Notes under the pieces: model-generated
What the model was told of the DNA's origin: nothing
Database searches by the model: none
What the model saw: the letters and a program-made list of their open reading frames with translations, nothing else
Source: Nemertoderma westbladi
Taxonomy: Eukaryota; Xenacoelomorpha; Nemertodermatida; Nemertodermatidae
NCBI GenBank assembly: GCA_032718475.1
Contig: JAUCBJ010009135.1
Span: 62,001-126,000 of the forward strand
Reading direction: 5' to 3'
Length of the DNA: 64,000 nt
Shown: piece by piece, positions 25,001 through 31,614 of the stretch
How positions within the stretch are numbered: position 1 is the stretch's first letter
Layout: each line of letters starts with the position of its first letter
Translations under genes and position numbers: made by a program

Positions 25001-27396
25001 CCATTTACTGTATATTCTTCAACATTCCCAATGTCACCAAGGACACCTGTAGGCATATTACCTTTCAATCCTTTATTAACTGGTTTGCAGTTCAAAATAT
25101 ATCCCTTAGTTAATATTGAGGTTGATTTCTTCCATGTCAATATTAATGAAACTCCCTCAATTCTGCTACTGAAATCAGAAGGTTTTGCTGGCCGAGTCCA
25201 ATGAATGGCCATTGTCGGATCAGACTGAACATTTCCATTTACAGCAACGACGAAGATAGCATACCATTGTCCCTCTTCCAGTGAGCCATCTGCACCAACT
25301 TTAAATAGCTTTCCATCTAAATTATCACTTGTGGGTTCGCTATTAACTTCTTGAAGTGTATGCTGGCAACGCTTTAAACAAATATCCAGTGTTGGAGGAA
25401 TTTTACGACTAATTATCTCATGTGAAAGAGATTTAGCTAGAATGTGATACACTTCATAATGAGTAACTGATGATGATAAATCCCACTGAACGTCAATTGT
25501 TGAAACGTCATGATCACAAATTCTTACATTTTCAGGAGGTGGAAGACGCTTTGTCATAAATGTACCTTTAAGTGCTTCAACATTTGGCTTTGTTGAGAGA
25601 TTCTTACCACTGCAAGCTGTCAATTTAAAATTATATTTTCGTTTGGGGTCAAGGTTTTGAACTTTATAGGAAGTTTGTCCTTTATTTAAAACTATATTTT
25701 CAAGCTGGAGATTGGTTGAAGATTGGTGATGAAGTTGCGACTTACGAAGCTGATGTGGTGATGATTGACTGGTCCCTTGTCTCTGAAGAATGCGCCTCTT
25801 AGTAGGGGATGTTTGTAATGCAGGATTATGAGTCTTACTAGACTGCTGAGTATTCGTTTGAATTTGATTAATTTGAGTTGAGTGGCTATGTTCTTGCTGG
25901 GAACATTCTAACATATAATGTGTAAATTCCCCTCTGTTTGGAGGACACCACTTTAAATCAATAAAGTTTGATCCAATTGTATCTGCTTCCATACCAATTG
26001 GCTGATATGCATAAGTATGTTCAGAAAGAGAAATACAAGCCATTGAAGTTCCATTGAGAATGGAAGACACTGAGATAGTGTATTCCTTACCAGGTTCTAA
26101 ACCTTCAAATGAAGCTGTATATTCATCACTTGCATCTATTCTGCGGAATGAGTTGTGGCTATCAGGAGGTGTTAAGCTTACTTCATAAGATGTAAGCTTT
26201 GCTGATGTTTTGTTTGTTGATTTATGTATTAAAGCTGCCTCCCATTTAACAATTATTTTTTCTTCTGTCATTTTTTCTGATAAAAATATAACATTCTGAG
26301 GAGTCCATAGAGCCTGGAACTCATCATTAAGAAGTGTGAAAATCTTCAATGATGCTGGAATTCCACAAGATTGAGCAACTAAGTCAAGAAGAAATAGTAT
26401 ATCTTGGCCCTGGGTGTCATCCACATTTTCAATATAAGTGTAATCCGTTTTGCAGATTCGCATTTGTAGCAAGCTTTTGTGTAAATGTGAACGAGCTTTG
26501 GAAAAGGTTAAAATGGACCAATCATCACTGCAAGATATACCAAATTTTTTGTACACAGCTAATTGTCGAGAAAATGGTCGGAGATGTAATGCAAAACACC
26601 AAAATAATGAGTATAAGTTACAGAGGAAGTGAATCACAAGGATAAGACACAAGATTATACTTACGTAGTGGTAAAATTTGAGCTGTGTGCTGGAGCATGC
26701 GAATTGTAGATTGGTTGCACTTGGTGTTGATGCAAATGGGTTCAATGGTATGGTGCACAATGCATCGTTATCAATAGTAGTTTGATCGGCAGCAATCCAA
26801 ATATTAAATCCAAAGATAGAAGATCCAAATATGATTTCAAATACACTTTTCCACACATATGCTCGGTAAATTTTACTGCTCCTCTTTAAGGATTCACTCA
26901 TTTCTTTGCACTGTCTTTCCTTCACAAACACATCTCCAGCCCTGCCTTCTTCCAATGAATTTAGTCTTCGGGTTGAATCTGCATCAGTACAGTTTAGTGA
27001 TGGTTCTACAATTAAGTTATAAAATAATTCTAGTTTATTTCGGATAGAAGACCTCTTTAAACTAAATTTATCTACGATGAGTAGAAAAAGAGATTCAATT
27101 ATCATTATGTATGGAAGATATTGTGTAACAAAATTCAATAAGTCATTTTTGCATTTCCCCTTTGCATAATCCAATATACCATCGCTAATTTCAATGTTTA
27201 TGTCATCTAAGTGTTCACCCGAAGGAACGCATTGCATGTCATCTGATGCAAAAAATTTACCTGCAAGCGCAATTAATGAGACAATAAAGAGACCTTTATT
27301 TGCGAAATCCTCTATTGTGTCATGTGTTGCTGTGAAGATCTTGGTGTGAGGACTCTCTTCCCATAATGAATGCGCCAATTCCTCAACAGTTGTCAT
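13027..27396 (-). CDS. LRRC8/pannexin-like channel domain fused to ~43 FN3 domains (4789 aa)
   Basis: N-terminal pore module: TM1 ~35-53, first outer loop with C56 and C82, TM2 ~86-108, cytosolic loop ~109-178, TM3 ~179-203, second outer loop with C214 and C234, TM4 ~242-268. LRRC8-like signatures are DDMQCVP after TM1, YLPYIMIIESLFLL followed by KLELF in and after TM2, LYSLFWCF with RPFS at the end of TM4, and DILFLLDLVAQ (~332-342), matching the segment before the leucine-rich repeats in LRRC8. From ~375 onward FN3 domains follow one another, recognised by the early Trp and the LxPGxxY motif. I count about 43, ending near residue 4675. A unique ~110-residue tail ends RRTSMV. No transmembrane segment follows TM4, so by LRRC8 topology the FN3 rod is cytosolic. 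Stops TGA and TAA lie in frame just upstream of the ATG. No internal stop or intron interrupts 14.4 kb. Known: LRRC8 proteins form volume-regulated anion channels and pannexins form large pores. Inferred: pore function, tethering role and topology. Confidence 0.9.
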   Translation of the reverse strand: MTTVEELAHSLWEESPHTKIFTATHDTIEDFANKGLFIVSLIALAGKFFASDDMQCVPSGEHLDDINIEISDGILDYAKGKCKNDLLNFVTQYLPYIMIIESLFLLIVDKFSLKRSSIRNKLELFYNLIVEPSLNCTDADSTRRLNSLEEGRAGDVFVKERQCKEMSESLKRSSKIYRAYVWKSVFEIIFGSSIFGFNIWIAADQTTIDNDALCTIPLNPFASTPSATNLQFACSSTQLKFYHYVSIILCLILVIHFLCNLYSLFWCFALHLRPFSRQLAVYKKFGISCSDDWSILTFSKARSHLHKSLLQMRICKTDYTYIENVDDTQGQDILFLLDLVAQSCGIPASLKIFTLLNDEFQALWTPQNVIFLSEKMTEEKIIVKWEAALIHKSTNKTSAKLTSYEVSLTPPDSHNSFRRIDASDEYTASFEGLEPGKEYTISVSSILNGTSMACISLSEHTYAYQPIGMEADTIGSNFIDLKWCPPNRGEFTHYMLECSQQEHSHSTQINQIQTNTQQSSKTHNPALQTSPTKRRILQRQGTSQSSPHQLRKSQLHHQSSTNLQLENIVLNKGQTSYKVQNLDPKRKYNFKLTACSGKNLSTKPNVEALKGTFMTKRLPPPENVRICDHDVSTIDVQWDLSSSVTHYEVYHILAKSLSHEIISRKIPPTLDICLKRCQHTLQEVNSEPTSDNLDGKLFKVGADGSLEEGQWYAIFVVAVNGNVQSDPTMAIHWTRPAKPSDFSSRIEGVSLILTWKKSTSILTKGYILNCKPVNKGLKGNMPTGVLGDIGNVEEYTVNGLQRGYSYTFTLEAQAYIDIRDSVSSIPISLHYTVLPEPVREPTFSAAANDISITWDIPEDTFISRFGLRIGEKTENGAAQVKNHQKSVKFDKQPDEFLDSTTSSHQFKQLKPGTKYVIRIWTETIIENEVNREMDIVNEYVKSSIEEINCFTCPQRPVKLNIVEGSLTSENVELVWENSESGEEVHYIVTYTEKINNKKYNIEDCLGNNSYLLTKLLPGYQYEAFVYAKIVNKDYNKKIYNSENSEMLVFSTFPEKPEELNSYGDNCSTSKHTISWSESNYFCSKQLCYLQRIDELEHRVPVSIPSNENIVTLDVEPGYEYKVWCKRVAAHDGLPEVYSDKSDVHQFSVFPEAPRCIEIPSESIRARSATALWSWSELQGNYTSFNVTLMKNIDPPNIARKIDYEVCECNFESYLTNLLPGTEYIVSVQTIGPADKCSQNVTHCKFTTNPEAPKGLKVLPNKDLVWDDLDWSPNKYKLKFHKQESIFEMDVNADDSVVDGRDEISWQTLESAKFSHDNKSIQNINELLVPGNIYKLMLQVKSGSGLSALSDNILYEYPPLPPRILTITEETKTIMSSLGVSCDTNATDGKQVAVTWEKPEQGICKSYRLRIMIDINNDNIWQDNRVRKLFNTKYTFVPEPSTIYKIKLFSCNDDFNLESEPIEDEFTTSPAKALGIEIDNISMNTMGISWKKPLCNVSYYEIAYCRYHSHCNMEEWIVKEPRYNDLSYIIDNLRPGFAYSIRIRTVYQRNEEAIPKFDESNKEFIAQPMKLEEIYGFNEEYKTYKIQWRNIPLENSYVTGQKLYIIKSDIADNSEREITIESACINEKKVTDLTPGISYEVSHTYDAKYDFGEQVSDKSIFFKFDTTPAIPMIPEISTNDPREVQLNWTIPEGKCDKYKVQMTSENDIRELEALDSNMLVKVLPGTRYEVMVRSVFKSLMSDYSDKLEIFTPPEPIEEFSILINDDGRIKIEVESVDWEVDKYIISYMTKSNGTINNITFDSQILRKYKYESLSELECGPIWGDMQLSSTNMINDVTYIFSIDELVPGDIYLIRLGAFATNGDIAFSTIRELKYPPLPVRNCNAVEVDANLIREINLTWDRPSKGIYDNMNFCIELSKLSDDETIATELDRIVIGETNHKFACLPSTTYFMNILSCNSLVNLFCINPVKISVTSKPLPPTDIVFENISTNSMEVKWQRPLCPISYFKINIDEVNGENVQESTIDEVITSHLFERLSPGCLYKINITSCYITTEAILDSSTNAFAVTKPLPLFNISGNNSNRYEYTIKWTIPTQSKHDFQLLCYSKIDSGIWLPDIKIPKEDSAFVLTNLEPGNDYNINISCVADYYEYGNAISDKTWYTLTVQPVPPDKPTIHTPSPRSGLISWDKPDGHSKKFLVTILCNNSILCNEETYSNMFNMDDSILKPGTMYITYIQTIGMSDLVSDESERENFITLPEPASNIHFGIDYDKNIGTISWKILDWDVKEYIAKYAPWVNEFTESAATDIDINVYETNNEASFSLEKLHPGDIYFMQFITKSINGIEAPSSFYKLIYNPCPVIDIAVQKYSDKEATKMNNCHCFKFAWTPQTKGYIDGYELKLFTANPNKPDEFTEIESRHEYLKNVYNIYCKPSQIYKLEISTYTWHSSNIKLKSESTYIYALSEPSHVQEATTSGTSSSSLEIYWRNPSSYVSDTVIQYAKLKHFAENELKWETLEGNLSNVTTNQLIPNLESGIPYIIRIKAVCITKAFCEKLNYHYNLTSENSIQIICITRPKSPSNLKVLITPHCYTLKWDQQQKCTFQKVKLEKVNVKFPEHHILIDVPSNATEYNIFQLSPGFKYTASVVCEIEYDDIGNSSSVPSEPVSFTTIPLYPTDVTITNINPRSCSISWTLPRGRHILNRITIMHIDKIIYMVESCSGQTYLEVPNILKPGQEYSATLSSFVEHGIQSDNTQPVYFCTFPEPIENVWINNNENHVAVEWTKPDWNVKSYIIELRFSPSSQVCEGTWETLLDNIDFRACKVIVNHLLLPGIFGNIRLVAQGSVQPYQLAYSEPVEFIHIPLAPPHIYVYHYSNNLKQLCNICWSIPHLGAFDSFIISLMEISESKVVYQENIDANSYIFEPKESTIYIVSISTINTNLNIESIPTRLRFMSNPMRPQHVTQESNTHESVVIRWNTSPLNTIKYRSQCIKDDNVINSDYFLENTENVTNLKPGMTYTYTIYSILDMFDTQGNYYQGKASSSISISTCPLPPTNITITDEDPYHILSWNIPDSSILDHQIVSIMNTEKNKTMKYELCENIYSHELKELEAGYLYNITIYGVKCHDIEKFVSNPSPPYVLETKPNYPTSPLPSVIESRSFVLQWLLPTGNNSGFEIQITENRFVQKEFNRIIPVEKDLCEYKVDNLIPGMQYDVAIRTKGASSKHSDPMKIPVIMMPEPPTLVSIGSFHNGEVCVMWNQMDWEPNKLYIEYINYDKYIKLEKTEPFIEEIEKETFWQMVPDNILLYKNNTASGLEQFLEMGKIYYIRVCCEALQKRIVACSSPVEFKYPPPPPSDIKIYEDCNNISVSWASNPKIISFIIKFYEVLIDGLQDIALDKVISECKYVFPSKPSTCYCINVASYIDEFDISSIPQEIRLLTSPTCPDWVSVADTTTTAVYVIIGDAPCKVTRYQISIYEKYDKTKRTGNREEESLEYYIDSKLKNYHITDLVPGTVYTISILAIYEYKQENKKSTIHNLGDFATRPCAPTVDKNMAISKSNSFSLNWYFPKGKFTHQAVYFQQGNSSELFPLVVIWAEKRWLSRQHLLSDLRPGLIYKWYVTSIVKYKGIDQVESEHSDVGTFYVKSICPLNIIVDNISATSCRISWEYSDSMVLGVYIYFKEKESQNIKLININIDNVNSKYFIIEDLSPGTQYILYMTTVGEYNKESDKSNNVEFNTNASAPIIRIEKNILKLKQQKWKVKNYIFKYISEDGTENKREISPTRIHNLELYKNLTPGSSYDISVGAQSQYGNIEYSDIMHVDCNPDPPCNISEMTNISSQPENKSITFTWEKPTKGLCDHYSINVFRLHINGKEYQKISENIITSDPTYELNVIPSTLYKLVVFSVSSSGAISQGLEHIALSSPLPVKDLKFSSTNERLKTNLKWITPYCQISYYNIYHGSKGKNLQIISTASRLSSDTTTFTYNDAARGILSIYRVETVYRTNSITGKTYVKKNYCDFEFIEEPPIPKELQLRFIASKVIELEWRKPNDRNSYYSHFNVYVSKLHEEPLSQTLQLEDTENKCRINLSQIEPGYCYKVGVSCLARHAEDNMKEGQHVNKMLTLPPAPVDNVYVCDLTKESCVIQWEYNTGYYKGVNIEIIDERTNEYIIFPCKSYSLTNLQPGTKYTAKLVPVGENDVKGRAVTLEFITKPGQPDNFEIIEVDGKVFAKWKKSTWAVVEYILQYRSQGELEWKTISPVPIATNGCETRNLESYFDDYETVYEVRFGNSNGDEIAYTEGQIIVREVQSPYDFVVDEFYNNDDNQMAVISWKQPRKKCESQVSLSIIHTAEINCLTNNSIVENITDIESDHISLVTQPSHTYSINIRAYNKVVDKFSKNIIHQFIAKPLNPSGLAIQELPRGKLLLNWDKPNCEVNYYKIAQSEPPFDNVNFTMNTTETSIEISIDFSVIIMRFYVKSVMSSTLKGVLETDSDPPTFINVVRSPGPPRNLECEVENSRDIGLSWEPANNSNEFELIVKNTVTGDSITKVLQQSECVHTLTDNIPGTGYIISAISLPLLTINDDYFRIKNRQSCDRQVTMIPEPPVSLRFEAGVTSVEVWVEGPKTTFSGYHMDLLTYSYRYLDYIKERSRGWEIKDKYSIDNLKPSTTYYLRCYTVSDDKISMNCIEKEMTTRNKAVTIEYSWKSPTELSLSATYEDKPNNVKVSFFDENGKPTNIRERELKWNRMGLSKTASSDSIIVTKAPSKFVAKLEAKARDKSIIRTDELVIVSNLPIKERRTSMV
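13370..23645 (-). repeat. Coding super-repeat: 7 cycles of five FN3 domains
   Basis: Domains recur in the order A-B-C-D-E. A has [D/x]W..xxY and ends in YPPLP-like linkers. B has xPSTxY in place of LxPGxxY. C has CxxSYYxI or a close form. D has SD in xxSDKxxF. E has PG(T/F)xY with a TxPEP linker. A domains start near 23645, 22133, 20631, 19121, 17703, 16200 and 14790, a spacing of about 1.41-1.51 kb. Domains 4-8 (about 25060-23646) look like an eighth, more diverged cycle. Cycles are clearly diverged in sequence, so the expansion is old. Confidence 0.8.
25702..25899 (-). other. Q/S/H-rich basic insert in the second FN3 domain
   Basis: Residues ~500-565 of the giant protein interrupt the second FN3 domain with a low-complexity loop rich in Gln, Ser, Thr and His that includes basic SPTKRR and RQGTS strings. 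Flanking FN3 strands (FIDLKW before, YKVQNLDPKRKYNF after) are intact, so this is an expanded loop. It is the only such stretch noticed in the protein and may be a disordered regulatory segment. Confidence 0.6.
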
Positions 27397-28560
27397 GGTG
27401 AATGGAATGGGTCGTCAATGTTAGAGATTTGCTGAACTGCTCAAAATTCACCTGCAACGTATAAAGGTATCTGAACTAAATATTTACTTTCGATTTAATG
27501 AATCAACTCATAGGTAAACGATTATGCTTGGGTAGAGAAATGTATTTACAACTTAGTAACATGATTAATCAGTTGGTATTGTTGGTTCATATGATGTAAA
27601 TACCGTCTGCCCAGCAACATTGCTATATTTGTCACATGTTGTAATTTAAGCATATTTTTAAACACTACATCAAACGATCAAGAATATTCATAGAATTTTC
27701 AAACGGTATTGAAATTATGGATATTGTAACTATGTGAAATATACCAGACTTTCTGCTGTTATATTTCACTTTGAAGTTTACCCCCATATGAATAAGGTTT
27801 TTACTAAAACCCAGGCTAAAGAAGGGGTGAATCTAACCAAAACAATAAACGACTTGGAATTGTGACTGGTTATAAGCTTTGCGGGTTATTGTAAACTACT
27901 ACTATAATCGGCTTGCTCTGCATTGAAGCTGTACATTGAGATGCTATGATGTCTTAACACAAAATATATTTGCCATACCATACCACTATATGCAATCCAC
28001 AATTGGCATGCCTCAAGGTAGCTGCATTAAGAAGGCTATGCCGACTTATCGACGAAATTGCTACGCCACAACTCCCTATATGTCTTTCTTGATAATCAGC
28101 ATCTTCAATCTTAAGAATGTCATAATGTTTTATTCAATATTGTTCCCACAAGGCAAACCAAAAAATTGCTTCAACTTTCGCAAGTGTCAATTTATGGCAT
28201 TCATTTGACATAACCAATTTTTGTAAAGAGTACGTGGTTGTGTCCTTTAGAACCCCAGTATTTGCCAGGTACCCATTACAGGTGGGTGGGCTGAAGCTAG
28301 TTCCTTAAAGTTTAACCTTGCTTTTCATTGATCCGTTCCTTGGGTTGGAAATCTATCCACCTTATCATCCCGAACGGGTTATAGATAGATTTATTTATAC
28401 ATTATGTAAAAACAATAACAAATACACCAAACAATGTACCGGTATAAAGGTATTGTCCAACATAACATATAGGATTACCCCTAGAGCTTTGCAGCTTATT
28501 TCCAAGGGGGTCCTTTATGTTACTTGGTTACAAATACAATATTACACTACGCTAACCTAA
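27397..28560. other. 5' flank of the giant gene; possible UTR splice acceptor
   Basis: On the minus strand, tacgttgcag ends at 27452, 55 bases before the ATG, and resembles a 3' splice site. The 5' UTR may therefore be spliced to a distant first exon. A remnant of the 68-bp minisatellite core (aaccaaaacaataaacgac) lies at about 27836-27854. Short open frames between 27936 and 28560 resemble nothing. No other feature is seen. Confidence 0.35.
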
Positions 28561-28690
28561 AACCAATATAAAACGTAATTACACTATGTACATGTACAAC
28601 TTTACAGAGAGCGTGACAATGTCCGACTCAACGATAAAGATGTAATGTACAGAACAATTTATTATAAAACGTAATTACAGTATAAACAGT
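28561..28690. repeat. Short direct repeats at the LINE 3' end
   Basis: The string tataaaacgtaattaca occurs at 28566-28582 and again at 28663-28679, 97 bases apart. It lies between the retrotransposon frame and unique DNA. It may be part of the LINE 3' untranslated region or a local duplication; the exact 3' boundary of the element is not visible. Confidence 0.4.
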
Positions 28691-28712
28691 AAATAATTAA
28701 TAAACTAATAAC

Positions 28713-29834
28713 TTACTTTATGACTATTGTACCTATTTTTACATTTTTACATTTAACTGCAGATTTAAAAGAATGTTGATTATTTAGGTTTTTAATTTCA
28801 TTAGGCAGAGCGTTCCAATTTTTAATGCGGTTAAAAAAGAAAGTATCAGATTCAAAGGATTTACAATTCGGGAGGTAGAAGTTTGAAGCACTAGCTCTGG
28901 TACTGTAAGAGTGTGTATCGCGTACCCTGTTGAATTTTTGTTTTAGGTAATTGGGACATTTACCATTATACACTTTATGCACATGGTTAAGGCGTAGCTG
29001 CTTAACTCTACTATCTAAGTTAAGTAGTCCAGATTCAGATAAGTCATCTGGAGTTAGGTGGTGCCTAGGTTTGTAGTCTTTAATAAATCGTACTACTTTA
29101 TTCTGAGCTACTTGTAATTTACATTTAAGCTGTTTGGTTAAGCCTTCATACCAAGAAGAGCATGCATAGTCCATGTGACACTGTATTAACGAAGAGCAAA
29201 GTAACTTGCGGGAGTCGGTGTTTAAACTATTTTTATTTCTGTATAGAAACCTAAGCCTACTGTTAACTTTCGAAAAAATATTTTTCACTGTACTTTCTCC
29301 TGACAAGCAGTTATCCAATGTGGCGCCTAAATATTTAACTTCCTTTTTATTTTCAATCTTATGTCCATTACTAGTGACTTCGAACTTAGTTACCTTCTTT
29401 AACTTTCTTTTGGAACCAAACAAAATACTTTCATTCTTACCGTAGTGAATGGATAGCTTATTATCAACCAACCACTCATTACAGGATTCTAGAACTGCAC
29501 TTAACTTTTGGGAAATATGGATAGGATCTTTATGAGAGAAAATAAGAGCACTGTCGTCGGCATATAAAATGAGTTTAAAATCGGGATCTATACTACTTAT
29601 CATATCATTTACATAGCATACAAAAAGCAGAGGACCTAATATACTACCTTGCGGTACACCACAGGTAATCTCTTGTACAGTAGACTGCGATTTGCTAATG
29701 ACTACAGTTTGACCTCTGTCTGACAGGTAGGACTTGAACCAGTCTATAGAACCTACACCCATCAGGCCTAACTTACCAAGCAGAATTTCATGATCTACAG
29801 TATAGAAAGCCTTTTGTAGGTCCAACATTACCAT
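28713..29834 (-). pseudogene. LINE ORF2 reverse transcriptase core and C-terminal domain
   Basis: RT motif A reads [12 protein letters not shown]: the usual second Asp of KAFD is Tyr, although the catalytic Asp of LDL is kept. [13 protein letters not shown] and the catalytic YADD box (in [11 protein letters not shown]) are intact, followed by KYLGATLD. The C-terminal part has the LINE motifs [25 protein letters not shown] and [11 protein letters not shown]. The frame is 373 residues from its first ATG; the true domain starts earlier, beyond the frameshift. Confidence 0.92.
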
Positions 29835-29913
29835 ACCAGTATATAAACCCTTTGCGTTATTACATCTAATTGTATCAGTTAAGTTAATACGGCAGGTGTC
29901 TGTAGAATATGAT

Positions 29914-30900
29914 TTACGAAAACTGAAGTTTATTGATCAGATTTAGCCTACTAAGATGTGCCTCCAGCTGTAGAAAAACAGAACGTTCTAGAATTTTAGA
30001 TACAATACTTAAGATACTAACAGGTCTGTAATTACAGGGTTCTACTTTACTATTCTTTTTATACAGAGGAACAACCTTAGCTAATTTCAGTTCGTCTGTT
30101 ACTACATTATCTACGATAGAGTAATTAATAATAAAAGTAATAGGCACTTTAAGTACTTCAGCACCATCCTTAAGAAAACGGGCAGGTATTAGGTCTAGAC
30201 CGGTACTTTTTGAGGCTGATAGGCTAAGTAGATTTTTAAAAACGAAATCCTCAGAAACGGGTTTTAAAAATAACTTTTCTGAATTTTGTAACTTTTCTAA
30301 ATAAAAATTATTTAGAGTTTCGGACCCTATACTATATTTATTACTTGATAACGGTAACTTCTTAACTAAATTTGAGGCAACATTAGTAAAATAATTATTA
30401 AATAAATTACTAACTAGAGTATGATCATGAATCAGCTCACCGTTATCTTGCAGAACAATATTCGATTTAGATTTAAGGTTTTTATAACCTAAAGATTTTA
30501 GGGTAGACCATAGACTTTTAGGATTATCTTTATTCTCACTTATTTTGTTGTACAAATATTCAGATTTAGCTTTTTTTATTTCCCGTTGGACAAGGTTTCT
30601 ATATTTGCAGTAATTAATATAATCAGCTAAAACACAGTATTTCCTAAATTTATACAAATAGTTATCTCTTTCTCTGATATTACTAAGAATACCCGAGGTC
30701 ATCCAGGGCTCAGTGCGTTGTTTAAGACTAATTTCTTTAATTGGTGCTACAGTATTAAGTGCCTTTAGAAATATATCTTTAAAAACAGTGTACGCAAGGT
30801 TAATGTCAGCGGCCTTAAAACAGGGTTCCCAGTCAGAATTAACTAACAAACTTAAAAAGCGTCCCTTGCTGTAATTTTTCATAGACCTAACAGTTACTGT
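29914..30900 (-). pseudogene. LINE ORF2 middle region and RT fingers
   Basis: This frame covers the linker after the endonuclease (EPWMTSGI, KSLWSTLKSLG) and the first RT blocks (STGLDLIPARFLKDG, KLAKVVPLYKK and NYRPVSILSIVSKILERSV). It terminates at LINKLQFS because of a one-base shift. The next frame resumes with [10 protein letters not shown], the usual continuation of this RT block. Confidence 0.85.
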
Positions 30901-31080
30901 TTTATGATCCCCGAAAAAAAGATTTTTGGGTCTTTCTTGTGCAGAAAACTATAAAATGATCGCTTAGACCTATAGGTAAAACCCCAGATTGAGAAATAAT
31001 ATCGGTATTATTCCAAAGGATGTGATCTAGTAAAGTAGAAGTTTTACTGGTAGTTCTGGTAGAATCTCGAATAATTTGTT

Positions 31081-31515
31081 TTAAATCAAAAAATTTAAAA
31101 TACTTTGGTACTGTTTACAGATGGGGGATGCTTTGTGATGGTAACAGATATTAAAATCACCTAAGAAATATATTTTACAGTCTGACCTAAGATTACATAA
31201 AATTGTATTTTCAAAATTTTGCAAAAAATCTGATTGTTTAGGGGGCCGATATAAAGTACCGATTAAAATAGGTTTAGTTTTAGGAAGTAAAAGTTCCACC
31301 AGTAAAACTTCGTCACAAGTCTCTAAATCTTCCCTACGATTAAAAGCTAAATCACATCGAATGTAAGTACAGACACCACCACCGTGTCTGTCCCTATCCC
31401 TACGTAAACCCACGTAATTATCAATATAAATTTCTCCATCAGAAACGCTATCATCGAGCCAAGTTTCAGAGATTGTTAAAACTGCTGGGTTGGATTTATT
31501 GATTAAAATAATTGG
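31081..31515 (-). pseudogene. LINE ORF2 endonuclease domain fragment
   Basis: The apurinic-type (exonuclease-endonuclease-phosphatase) domain is seen as NPAVLTISETWLDD, DRHGGGVCTYIR, LIGTLYRPP and YFLGDFNI. The frame is open upstream of the first ATG (31413) to about 31515. It breaks near 31085, where a one-base loss in an A/T run ends it at ILNFLI. The other frame continues with the expected LDHILWN and LPIGLSDH motifs down to about 30910, where a second shift occurs in a T-run. Confidence 0.85.
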
Positions 31516-31614
31516 TTAAGTTTTTGGTGAATAATTTAACCTCAAATCATCGTCGATTCATTACTGTACTGCACTGTAACAGAAGGATGTACTGACAGGG
31601 ATATTACTACACGT

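Larger units (their letters stand above)
28690..31520 (-). mobile_element. Non-LTR retrotransposon (CR1/Jockey-type LINE), 5'-truncated and inactive
   Basis: The endonuclease, linker, reverse transcriptase and C-terminal domain occur in LINE order on the minus strand, split by three single-base frameshifts near 31085, 30910 and 29915. ORF1 and the start of the endonuclease are absent. Rejoined reading would be one ORF2. The element lies between the giant gene's ATG and an upstream X-box/CCAAT motif, so if the giant gene has a 5' UTR intron the LINE may sit inside it. Clade assignment rests on the ORF2 C-terminal motif WNALPNEIK and is tentative. Confidence 0.9.

Noticed and set aside
26659-26664. 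GTAAGT donor-like site inside the fourth membrane segment coding region
   Set aside because: The frame is open through it and it encodes Val-Ser inside TM4. Splicing there would remove the helix, and no matching acceptor is needed.
13715-27047. Plus-strand frames of 60-124 codons within the giant gene
   Set aside because: They are antisense shadows with no domain similarity, opposite an intact 4789-codon frame.
13027-27396. Innexin or gustatory-receptor identity for the N-terminal membrane domain
   Set aside because: No YYQWV-type innexin motif before TM2. The loop cysteines and the strings around TM2 and TM4 fit LRRC8/pannexin better.
27936-28560. Two plus-strand frames of 80-90 codons upstream of the giant gene
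   Set aside because: No recognisable motif, AT-rich composition, and the length is within what chance allows here.
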